Positions 1 through 5,553 of a stretch of DNA of 5,597 bases are shown here, one piece after another. A program made the position numbers and the translations under genes. Position 1 is the first letter of the stretch; each line of letters opens with the position of its first letter. Source of the stretch: Kiritimatiellia bacterium (lineage in GTDB: Bacteria > Verrucomicrobiota > Kiritimatiellia > UBA8416 > JABMPJ01); assembly GCA_029939545.1 (NCBI GenBank), contig JAOZSS010000165.1:1-5597 (forward strand), written 5' to 3'. The notes under the pieces were generated by a model, which ran no database searches, was not told the DNA's origin, and saw nothing but the letters and a program-made list of their open reading frames with translations.

Positions 1-888
1 CGCGTCGTTGCTTTTCTCCGTACCGATCTCTCCGAGCCTGACCCCGACATCCCGCGCGAACTGATCAAAGGAACGATCGATGAAATGGCCGCCGTGGCTC
101 TGCTCGAAGAGGATGAGAAAGTCGACCAGGTGATCCTGACCAACTCCGTTATCGGCCACCAGCGCATCGTGGATATCATCCTGTTCTGTGAGCGTGAGCT
201 GATCCGGTTCAATATGGTGCCGGACCTGTTTCGTATCCTGACCAGCAACATGGATATGCAGTCGGTCGATGACATTCCTATGCTGGGTATCAGCCAGTGG
301 CCGCTCGACTTCTTCTGGAAGCGTCTGCTTAAGCGCCTGGAAGACATTGTCGGGTCGCTCGTGGGGCTCATCATTTCAGTGCCGATCATTGCGGCCGCGG
401 CGGCGCTCATCAAGAAGGAGTCGCCCGGTCCGGTGTTCTACTCGCAGGAGCGGTGTGGCGAGAAGGGCGAGCTCTTCCATATCCACAAGCTGAGAACGAT
501 GCGGGTCGATGCCGAGTCAAGCAGTGGTCCTGTATTCACGGCCGAGGAGGATCCGCGCGTGACGCGGATCGGGCATTTTTTGCGGCGCCACAACCTGGAC
601 GAGCTGCCGCAGTTCTGGAATGTTCTGCGCGGCGACATGAGTCTGGTGGGACCTCGCCCCGAACGGCCCCATTTTGTCGAGAAGTTCAAGGAAGATGTCG
701 GCCGCTACATGTCGCGGCACGTGTCGAAGCCGGGCGTGACCGGGTGGGCCCAGGTGAACGGCCTGCGCGGCAACACCAGTATCGAGGAGCGGATCAAGTA
801 CGATCTCTACTATCTCGAGAACTGGTCGCTGTCGCTCGACTTCAAGATCCTGGTGAAGACGTTCATGGCCAGGGAGAACGCTTATTGA
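1..888 (+). CDS. Undecaprenyl-phosphate sugar phosphotransferase (polyprenyl glycosylphosphotransferase), 5'-truncated by window edge
   Basis: The frame is open from base 1, so the gene starts outside the window; the ATG at 85 is internal. 295 residues are present, against roughly 450-480 for full WcaJ/EpsL-type enzymes. Codons 1-95 match the end of the variable N-terminal region (CoA_binding_3-like). A hydrophobic helix at codons 118-137 precedes the catalytic bacterial sugar transferase domain (PF02397). Visible signatures are HKLRTM (codons 162-167), DELPQFWNVLRGDMSLVG followed by PRPERP (codons 200-223), and PGVTGWAQVNG (codons 244-254). The family transfers a hexose-1-phosphate from a UDP-sugar to undecaprenyl phosphate at the inner membrane, the first step of exopolysaccharide or capsule repeat-unit synthesis. 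The particular sugar cannot be read from sequence. The position suggests the 3' end of a polysaccharide cluster lying to the left. No terminator is seen before the next gene, 32 bases on, so co-transcription is plausible. Confidence 0.95.
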   Translation, partial: RVVAFLRTDLSEPDPDIPRELIKGTIDEMAAVALLEEDEKVDQVILTNSVIGHQRIVDIILFCERELIRFNMVPDLFRILTSNMDMQSVDDIPMLGISQWPLDFFWKRLLKRLEDIVGSLVGLIISVPIIAAAAALIKKESPGPVFYSQERCGEKGELFHIHKLRTMRVDAESSSGPVFTAEEDPRVTRIGHFLRRHNLDELPQFWNVLRGDMSLVGPRPERPHFVEKFKEDVGRYMSRHVSKPGVTGWAQVNGLRGNTSIEERIKYDLYYLENWSLSLDFKILVKTFMARENAY

Positions 889-920
889 CCGCGGTGGTTC
901 CCTGGGAAAGTAAGAGAAAT

Positions 921-1397
921 ATGGATACATCATTTACTGAGTTGTTTTTTTCCGCCTGTTTCTGGTCATCACTTACATCGTGGCTGGTGGCGCAGTGCAC
1001 CAAGATGGTCTGTGGTTTCATCGAGACGAAGCGGCTGGACTTTCATTACCTGGTCAGCACGGGCGGCATGCCCAGCGCGCACAGCGCGAGCATATGTGGG
1101 CTGGCCACGTCCGTGGGAATGCTGGAGGGCTTCGGTTCCCCCGTGTTCGTTATGTCGCTCGCCTTTGCGCTCCTCACGATGTTCGATGCCTCAACGGTGC
1201 GTCGCGCCGCCGGCTTGCAGGCTACGCTGTTGAACCAGATCGTGGACGAGTTGTTCAAGGAGCATCACCTGTCCGAGAAGAAGCTGGCCGAACTCCTCGG
1301 CCATACACGCCTTGAGGTGTTCATGGGGGCAACGGTGGGTATTCTCACGGCGATGATCGTGACGACAAAGTTTTTGACGATGAGTTCTACGTTCTGA
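921..1397 (+). CDS. Divergent PAP2 family (DUF212) membrane protein
   Basis: 158 residues, the usual size for this family (PF02681, YuiD-like). Signatures are STGGMPSAHSA (residues 46-56), which resembles the PSxxH core of PAP2 phosphatases, DASTVRRAAG (89-98), and HTRLEVFMGATVG (128-140). Hydrophobic helices are visible near 9-33, 50-68, 74-88 and 135-152, so it is an integral membrane protein. The ATG at 921 is chosen because family homology begins there and a purine-rich stretch (GGGAAAGTAAGAGA) precedes it. The frame stays open upstream only as a shadow of the transferase gene. The family has no firmly established reaction; similarity to PAP2 suggests a lipid phosphate or pyrophosphate phosphatase. 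Following directly after an undecaprenyl-phosphate transferase, it could act on the same carrier, but that is inference. The stop codon lies inside the inverted repeat that starts here. Confidence 0.9.
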   Translation: MDTSFTELFFSACFWSSLTSWLVAQCTKMVCGFIETKRLDFHYLVSTGGMPSAHSASICGLATSVGMLEGFGSPVFVMSLAFALLTMFDASTVRRAAGLQATLLNQIVDELFKEHHLSEKKLAELLGHTRLEVFMGATVGILTAMIVTTKFLTMSSTF

Positions 1398-1462
1398 GTG
1401 GTGAGTTCTGAGTTGGGCCTGCTTAGGCGCGCACCTGCAAACTCAGAACTGTGAACTCAGAA
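1381..1462. repeat. Inverted repeat made of 7-base units
   Basis: Bases 1392-1414 and 1440-1462 are reverse complements over 19 of 23 positions; the four mismatches are together in the middle (GGTG against TCAC). The left side reads as 7-base units related to TGAGTTC (1381, 1388, 1395, 1402, 1409), and the right side as the complement (AACTCAG / AACTGTG / AACTCAG). The 25-base loop holds a further small GCCT-GCTT-AGGC hairpin (1417-1428). The left arm contains the end and stop codon of the DUF212 gene. No T-run follows, so it is not a standard intrinsic terminator, though the RNA could still form a strong hairpin. It probably belongs to a dispersed intergenic repeat family. Confidence 0.8.
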
Positions 1463-1497
1463 TGAACAGAGTCCTGTAGAGAAAGCGAGAGAGTCTA

Positions 1498-2718
1498 GTG
1501 AAAGTCAAAGCATTCAGGGGTGTCCGACCCCGCGCAGACCTGGCGGCCAAGGTAGCCAGTGTTCCGTATGATGTCGTGAACGTCGATGAGGCCCGTGAGC
1601 TGGCTGCCGACAACCCCTATAGCTTCCTGCACGTGGTCAGGGCCGAGATCGACCTGCCGGAGGGAGCCGATCACTATTCCTCCGATGTCTACGCACAGTC
1701 GGCCAAGGCGCTGGTGGCAATGCGGTCCGAGGGCGTGCTGGTGCAGGATGAGGAGCGCCAGCTCTACGTTTACGAGTTGACCATGGGTGGGCATACGCAG
1801 TGCGGGGTCATCGTGTGTTGTGCGGTGTCGGACTACGAGGAGGGCGTTATCAAGCGCCACGAGATGACGCGCGAGGACAAGCTGCGTGATCGTGTCGCGC
1901 TGGTCGATACACTCAGCGCCAACAGTGGTCCGGTGTTTCTCACCTATCGTGATTCAGAGGCGGTCACGGCGCTGGTGGTCGAGGCGCGCGCGTCGGAACC
2001 GCTGATCAATTTCGAGAAGGAAAACGGCAATCGCCACACGGTCTGGACGGTGCCCATTCCCGCAGCCATGGAGGAAGCGTTCGCGCAGGTGCCGGCGGCC
2101 TACATCGCCGACGGCCATCACCGCGCCGCCGCCGCCGCCGAAGTCAGCGCCCAGCGCCGCCGTGCGGCACCGGATGCTGATCGCGCCGGGAGCGACTGGT
2201 TCCTTGCGGTGCTCTTTCCTGCCAGCCAGGTGTCCATCATGCCCTATAACCGCGTCGTGCATGATCTCAACGGACTGACTCCGTCCGAGTTTATGGAGGC
2301 GCTCTCCCGCGTGGGTGAGCTCACTGCGGGTGCGGCCGAGGTGCCTGCATCGCGCGGCAGCGTGGGGATCTACCTGGAGGGTCGGTGGCATCGCCTGACG
2401 TGGCATAACGGCGTCGTGGACCCCTCGGACGAAGTGGGACGGCTGGACGTGAGCGTATTGCAGTCGCGTGTCCTCGAGCCGGTGCTGGGTATCGCGGACC
2501 CGCGGCGCGATGAGCGCATTGCGTTCGTGGGCGGTATCCGTGGTATCGGCGAGCTGGAGCGGCTGGTGGACGGCGGGCAGGCGGTCGTGGCCTTCGCGAT
2601 GCACCCGGTGGAGGTCGAAGACCTGATTGACGTGTCAGACGCCGAGCGCCTGATGCCGCCAAAGAGCACCTGGTTCGAGCCCAAGCTGCTTTCGGGACTT
2701 CTTGTCCATGTTTTCTAG
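1498..2718 (+). CDS. DUF1015 family protein (COG4198), function unknown
   Basis: 406 residues, a full-length member of PF06245. Conserved blocks appear in order: SVPYDVV (21-27), NPYSFLHV (39-46), IKRHEMTREDKLRDR (118-132), an ANSGPVFLTY block (141-150), YIADGHHR (202-209), and the C-terminal MPPKSTWFEPKLLSG (386-400). The histidine-rich ADGHHR and the KRHE block are the most conserved parts of the family and may form an active or metal-binding site, but no reaction is established. No signal peptide or membrane helix is visible, so it is probably cytoplasmic. The start is a GTG at 1498, chosen because homology begins with the next residues and the purine-rich GAGAAAGCGAGAGAG precedes it. An Ala run (210-214) comes from a GCC repeat just after ADGHHR. 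The gene is separated by 100 bases from the upstream gene and 55 from the downstream one. From general knowledge, relatives often lie beside serine biosynthesis genes; none is visible here. Confidence 0.93.
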   Translation: MKVKAFRGVRPRADLAAKVASVPYDVVNVDEARELAADNPYSFLHVVRAEIDLPEGADHYSSDVYAQSAKALVAMRSEGVLVQDEERQLYVYELTMGGHTQCGVIVCCAVSDYEEGVIKRHEMTREDKLRDRVALVDTLSANSGPVFLTYRDSEAVTALVVEARASEPLINFEKENGNRHTVWTVPIPAAMEEAFAQVPAAYIADGHHRAAAAAEVSAQRRRAAPDADRAGSDWFLAVLFPASQVSIMPYNRVVHDLNGLTPSEFMEALSRVGELTAGAAEVPASRGSVGIYLEGRWHRLTWHNGVVDPSDEVGRLDVSVLQSRVLEPVLGIADPRRDERIAFVGGIRGIGELERLVDGGQAVVAFAMHPVEVEDLIDVSDAERLMPPKSTWFEPKLLSGLLVHVF

Positions 2719-2725
2719 GGACGAA

Positions 2726-2751
2726 TGAACTAATGAACCTTGAACCTAAAC
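2726..2751. repeat. Short tandem TGAAC-type direct repeat in intergenic gap
   Basis: TGAAC occurs at 2726, 2734 and 2741, with a degenerate TAAAC at 2747, so the spacing is about 7-8 bases. It fills much of the 55-base gap between the DUF1015 and VWA genes. It resembles the GAAC/GTTC-containing 7-base units of the inverted repeat at 1381-1462 in period and core, but has no opposing arm. It is too short to be certain it is more than chance. Confidence 0.4.
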
Positions 2752-2773
2752 CCTCTGATGGTAGATTGGCCTT

Positions 2774-4540
2774 GTGATTTATCCTGAGTCAGAGTGGAGT
2801 TATGCCGGGCCGCGGGCGCATCATGTTGTTGCGGCCGTGGTGGCGTGCGTGCTGTCGGTGGTTGTGCACGTCGGTCTGTTGGTCGGCGTTCTGAAGTTTG
2901 ACATCCCGATGCCCGGCATGCTGAGCCGTATTCAATTGCCCGAGCGCGCCCGTCCGATAAAGCTTGGTGAAGTGAAGCGTGCGCCGGAGTCGCCGATGGA
3001 GGACGCGGAAAAGGAATCGGCTCCCATGATCGAGGATATCGTCGACACGGCCGCCAAGTTGGGCATCCCCGTACCGGCCTCGCTGTTGGCCCCACCCGTA
3101 GCCCCGGCCGGAGGCGTGGGCAGCGAGACGCCCAACCTGGCTCGGCCTGAGGCCGCCGAACCGCCGGAGGTGTGGCAGCCGCGCCAGGAGATCATCGCGA
3201 TCGAGAAGACGGTGGCCAAAGTGGATGTGGCGCCGATTGACCGCATTACGATTCCGGTTCTGGACCGGGTCATCGCAGCCCCCAACATCGCGCTGCCGGT
3301 TGAACGGTCGCTGGCCGCTCCACCGCCCTTGTCGAGCACGGGCCCCGGCAAGCAGGCGCTCTCGCGGAGTCCAGCCACAGCCCCCATCGTTTTGCCTTCT
3401 CCACTACAGGGCATGGAAAGCCCCCGTCCCGCCGCTGTGCCCAGCGAAGCCGCCGTGGAGGAGGGTACGGAGCTATTCAAGGAGACCCTGGAGGAGATCA
3501 CTCCGCTCAAGCCGATCGAGCGTGTTTTGACCGCCCGGGCCACCACCTATGAGAGTCGCTGGGACCGGGAATATGGCTATTTCAAGGTCGAGATCGAGGG
3601 GCTGGGCTCCGACGTGCTGCCGGTCATACCTAAAGACGTCATCCTGATGCAGGACTGTTCGGCCAGCATGGCGGAACAGCGGCTCTATTTCTGCCGCCAG
3701 GGTCTCAACGCCTGCCTGGAACTCCTGGGCGATGACGACCGGTTTGACGTGATCGGGTTTCGCCAAACCGCCGATCGCTGCTTCGGCACCCTGGTGGACA
3801 ACGAGCCGTCGAATATCGAGAAGGCCCGCGCGTTCATTAAAAGCATGCGGCCCGGTGGGAATACGGACATCCTGAGTTCGATCCGCGACCTCGTGGCGCT
3901 GAAGCGCGAAGCCGGACGACCCATCATTGTCTTGATGGTCTCGGACGGACTGGCAACAGCCGGGCAGACCGGCAGTTCCGATATCATTGGTGAGTTCAGC
4001 CAGATGAACGATGGGATGCTGTCGATCTACACGATCGGCACCGCGCAGACCGGGGACGAGTACCTGCTCGACCTGTTGAGCTACAGCAACCGCGGTGAGG
4101 TCATTCCGCTCGGGAAAGGGCGCTGGAGTATCCCCGCATCGATCCGCGATGCGATGAACAGGGTCAGTCGTCCGGTACTGGCGGATGTGGGCTTTCGTTT
4201 TCCGGTCGGCTCAACCTGTGAGGTCTACCCGGTGCAGACTGGCAACCTCTACCTCGATCGGCCACTGATCCTCTACGGCCGCTACCCGCGCGGCGAGGAG
4301 CGCGTGACCTTCCAGGCTGTAGGCGAAGGCCAGAAGGTGAAATGCGATATGCTCTTCGATGTGCCACTGGCCGAGGGAACGGGCACCGGTGACAAGACGC
4401 TGCGCGGCGAGTGGGCCAAGCAAAAAGTCTACCACTTGATCGGCCAGTATGCCCGTCGCCAAGATCCCGACACCCTCCGCGAAATCCGCGAGACTGCCCG
4501 CGAATACAAAGTCAACGTCCCGCATCGCGGGAAGTTCTGA
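2774..4540 (+). CDS. Membrane-anchored VWA-domain protein with TonB-like N-terminus
   Basis: 588 residues. Residues 1-16 are short and basic near the end (PRAHH); 18-41 form one membrane helix containing SVVVH (28-32), the S-x3-H pattern of the TonB anchor helix; LPERARPIKL (55-64) also resembles the start of TonB's periplasmic part. Residues 65-250 are a Pro/Ala-rich linker. A VWA domain spans about 286-455 with an intact MIDAS metal site: DCSAS (294-298), T364 in GGNTD, and D391 in VSDG. Residues 460-588 form a C-terminal domain (FPVGSTCEVYP, LYLDRPLILYGRYPRG, WAKQKVYHLIGQYARR) resembling the region after VWA in ITIH-type proteins; no VIT domain is visible. The predicted topology is N-in with the VWA domain in the periplasm, probably binding a protein partner through a divalent metal. 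GTG 2774 is the only reasonable start: the frame is closed by TAG at 2762 and no ATG follows soon. The Shine-Dalgarno site is weak. Partners are not encoded nearby. Confidence 0.88.
   Translation: MIYPESEWSYAGPRAHHVVAAVVACVLSVVVHVGLLVGVLKFDIPMPGMLSRIQLPERARPIKLGEVKRAPESPMEDAEKESAPMIEDIVDTAAKLGIPVPASLLAPPVAPAGGVGSETPNLARPEAAEPPEVWQPRQEIIAIEKTVAKVDVAPIDRITIPVLDRVIAAPNIALPVERSLAAPPPLSSTGPGKQALSRSPATAPIVLPSPLQGMESPRPAAVPSEAAVEEGTELFKETLEEITPLKPIERVLTARATTYESRWDREYGYFKVEIEGLGSDVLPVIPKDVILMQDCSASMAEQRLYFCRQGLNACLELLGDDDRFDVIGFRQTADRCFGTLVDNEPSNIEKARAFIKSMRPGGNTDILSSIRDLVALKREAGRPIIVLMVSDGLATAGQTGSSDIIGEFSQMNDGMLSIYTIGTAQTGDEYLLDLLSYSNRGEVIPLGKGRWSIPASIRDAMNRVSRPVLADVGFRFPVGSTCEVYPVQTGNLYLDRPLILYGRYPRGEERVTFQAVGEGQKVKCDMLFDVPLAEGTGTGDKTLRGEWAKQKVYHLIGQYARRQDPDTLREIRETAREYKVNVPHRGKF
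4518..4532. other. GC-rich hairpin inside the last codons of the VWA gene
   Basis: TCCCGC (4518-4523), loop ATC, GCGGGA (4527-4532): a perfect 6-bp stem with a 3-base loop. It lies six to twelve bases before the VWA stop codon and 13 bases past the stop codon of the convergent small gene. No T-run follows on the + strand; on the - strand a weak TGACTTTGTATT follows some bases later. It could contribute to ending transcription from the right, but this is speculative. Confidence 0.3.
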
Positions 4541-4545
4541 GCATG

Positions 4546-4710
4546 CTACTCGACTTCCGGCGGTGTTACGGCCTCTTCAGGTGCGGCGGCCCCTTCAGGT
4601 TCGTCGCCGCTGTCTTTGCGCGCGCGACGGCGCTCGCGCTTTTCATCGGCCTTCCGCTTCTTTTCCATTTCCCTGCGGCGCTTCTCGAAAGTATTTCTGT
4701 TTTTCGCCAT
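4546..4710 (-). CDS. Small highly basic protein with acidic tail, conserved hypothetical
   Basis: 54 residues. Residues 1-32 contain 17 Lys/Arg and read as one long charged helix (MAKNRNTFEKRRREMEKKRK onward); residues 33-54 contain eight Asp/Glu, no basic residue and several Pro/Ala, so the tail is probably disordered. The opening MAKNR-xx-F-x-K-R-x-REMEKK pattern is familiar from small unnamed proteins in many Gram-negative bacteria; no function is known to me. Charge suggests nucleic-acid or ribosome contact, which is inference. The start at 4710 is set by AAAGGA (complement of 4717-4722), six bases upstream; the longer frame back to 4794 contains this site and is unlikely. It follows the csp gene on the same strand after 153 bases, so the pair may be related in function or expression. 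Its stop codon is five bases from that of the convergent VWA gene. Confidence 0.8.
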   Translation of the reverse strand: MAKNRNTFEKRRREMEKKRKADEKRERRRARKDSGDEPEGAAAPEEAVTPPEVE

Positions 4711-4737
4711 AGTTGATCCTTTTGGGCAGACCACTGC

Positions 4738-4775
4738 CTCGTGCCCAGGTCTGATGACCCCGTGAGGCCCACGAG
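4738..4775 (-). other. Possible structured leader of the small basic protein gene
   Basis: Bases 4738-4743 (CTCGTG) and 4770-4775 (CACGAG) can pair, and GGTC-TGAT-GACC (4748-4759 region) can form a small inner hairpin. The stretch lies about 30 bases upstream of the small gene's start on the - strand. The stems are short, so this may be chance in GC-rich DNA. Confidence 0.25.
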
Positions 4776-4823
4776 CCGGACATGCGCCAAGCACCGTTTC
4801 CTCGGGTGGAGCGAGAATCCGGA

Positions 4824-4851
4824 CCAGTCCAAACAGAATGGTTTGGACTGG
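4824..4851 (-). terminator. Stem-loop after csp, likely 3'-end or attenuator hairpin
   Basis: CCAGTCCAAAC (4824-4834), loop AGAATG, GTTTGGACTGG (4841-4851): a perfect 11-bp stem with a 6-base loop, extendable by two more pairs past one mismatch. It begins 12 bases after the csp stop codon on the - strand. The RNA downstream of the stem (TCCGGATTCTC) has no clear U-run, so it may protect the 3' end or only partly end transcription, letting some read-through into the small basic protein gene. The hairpin itself is certain; its role is inferred. Confidence 0.6.
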
Positions 4852-4863
4852 CCCCGGGAGTGA

Positions 4864-5055
4864 CTAGATGGTCGTTACGTCTTTCGCGCAAGGACCCTTG
4901 TTGCCTTCACCAATCTCGAACTGCACGCGGTTACCCTCTTGGAGGGTCGCGCCCGAAATATCGTTCTTGTGCACGAAGACGTCATCGCCGCCCTCCTGCT
5001 CGATGAATCCGTAACCCTTCTCCGCGCTGAACCACTTCACTGTTCCTTCTGGCAT
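4864..5055 (-). CDS. CspA-family cold-shock domain protein
   Basis: 63 residues, one complete cold-shock domain, slightly shorter than E. coli CspA (70). Signatures: GTVKWF (4-9), the RNP1 motif KGYGFIE (13-19), and the RNP2 motif DVFVHK (25-30), whose aromatic and His residues stack on single-stranded nucleic acid. The family binds RNA or ssDNA in the cytoplasm, melting structures or acting as a transcription antiterminator. After VFVH most members have Y/F/I/T-S-A-I; here the segment is KNDI, a mild departure. The start at 5055 is fixed by AGGAG (complement of 5063-5067) seven bases upstream and by family alignment; the frame continues to an ATG at 5106, but that extension spans the Shine-Dalgarno site and has no homology. 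A hairpin follows the stop. A long gene-free leader lies upstream, as in known csp genes whose regulation is partly post-transcriptional. Confidence 0.95.
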   Translation of the reverse strand: MPEGTVKWFSAEKGYGFIEQEGGDDVFVHKNDISGATLQEGNRVQFEIGEGNKGPCAKDVTTI

Positions 5056-5077
5056 CGATCTGCTCCTGTTTGCCTCT

Positions 5078-5090
5078 TCAGTTACACTGA
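5078..5090. promoter_or_regulatory. Small palindrome in the csp leader
   Basis: TCAGT-TAC-ACTGA is a perfect 5-bp inverted repeat with a 3-base centre, lying about 11 bases upstream of the csp Shine-Dalgarno site. It could be a leader hairpin or a protein-binding site. The stem is short, so confidence is low. Confidence 0.25.
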
Positions 5091-5251
5091 GCTTGCGCCC
5101 ATACATATTTACACCGAACGGGGAGCCGCCGAAGAGGTCATGCGCCTATCGCTCGGACCGGTACCAGGAGGTCTTCAATGGGCGTGACAAACCCAGGATT
5201 TGACCAGGAATGGTGAACCGCGGCGAAGATCGAGGCCGGACAACTAGAGAT

Positions 5252-5279
5252 AGTCTATCCTCGTCTCAGATAAATGCAA
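5252..5279 (-). promoter_or_regulatory. Weak candidate promoter for csp
   Basis: On the - strand TTGCAT (complement of 5274-5279) and TAGACT (complement of 5252-5257) are separated by 16 bases and match the sigma-70 consensus at 3/6 and 4/6 positions. The -10 element sits in an 11-base palindrome GATAG-T-CTATC (5249-5259). Use of this promoter would give csp a leader of about 190 bases, similar to the long leaders of known cspA genes. A second AT-rich patch at 5101-5111 is an alternative. Neither is strong. Confidence 0.2.
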
Positions 5280-5344
5280 CCACCTTTCGTGCCTATTCGT
5301 TACGTTGAGAGAGGCGACTAAGCGAGGCTCCGACGGCAGATTTT

Positions 5345-5553
5345 CACCCTGCATTCGGCAGTTGAGAAACTACGAAATACACGAAAAGCGCAAAAGAGAC
5401 GGGGGGTAGGGTCCTTCTGAAAGGAAGACAACCACCAGGTTTTGCACCCAACGGGTGCAACGCTTCCGTACACCCAGACGTCCGGAATCCCTATTCTTTT
5501 CTGGATTTCCTTTCGTGTGTTTCGTGTATTTCGTAGTTTAACTGCTCTGGGTG
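5345..5553. repeat. Inverted-repeat element with 9-base periodic arms (MITE-like or dispersed intergenic repeat)
   Basis: A perfect 20-base inverted repeat pairs 5367-5386 (AAACTACGAAATACACGAAA) with 5520-5539. It is extended outward by GCAGTT (5358-5363) with AACTGC (5540-5545) after a 3-base insertion, and by CACCC (5345-5349) with GGGTG (5549-5553). The right arm is three 9-base units: TTTCGTGTG, TTTCGTGTA, TTTCGTAGT (5511-5537). The interior is about 130 bases and contains its own hairpin. There is no transposase. I believe TTTCGTGTATTTCGTAG-like strings recur in environmental genomes, but cannot confirm this here. The DNA looks less GC-rich than the genes. With the csp leader, this accounts for the gene-free end of the window; bases 5554-5597 show nothing recognisable. 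Confidence 0.75.
5442..5460. repeat. Perfect hairpin at the centre of the inverted-repeat element
   Basis: TTGCACCC (5442-5449), loop AAC, GGGTGCAA (5453-5460): an 8-bp perfect stem with a 3-base loop, near the middle of the larger inverted repeat. There is no T-run on either side, so it is not a typical terminator. It resembles REP-type palindromes, the kind recognised by Y1 (RAYT) transposases, but no such gene is present. Confidence 0.7.

Noticed and set aside
453..920. Upstream extension of the DUF212 reading frame
   Set aside because: It overlaps the confidently identified sugar transferase in another frame, is rich in Arg/Gly shadow composition, and has no family similarity before the ATG at 921.
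1392..1462. Intrinsic terminator for the DUF212 gene
   Set aside because: A stem can form, but its AT/GC-mixed arms begin before the stop codon and no T-run follows; the periodic units fit a repeat family better.
1954..2604. 216-residue ORF on the - strand inside the DUF1015 gene
   Set aside because: It is antisense to a full-length conserved family member and has His/Arg-rich shadow composition.
2932..3546. 204-residue ORF on the - strand inside the VWA gene
   Set aside because: It is the antisense of the Pro/Ala-rich linker; its Ser/Gly/Ala-rich low-complexity sequence is expected from that.
4711..4794. N-terminal extension of the small basic protein to the ATG at 4794
   Set aside because: The strong AAAGGA site six bases before the ATG at 4710 and the familiar MAKNR opening support the shorter form.
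5056..5106. N-terminal extension of the cold-shock protein to the ATG at 5106
   Set aside because: The extension contains the AGGAG site and is not part of the cold-shock domain; the start at 5055 has ideal spacing.
5345..5553. CRISPR array
   Set aside because: There are only two opposed arms and short periodic units, with no regularly spaced direct repeats and no cas genes.
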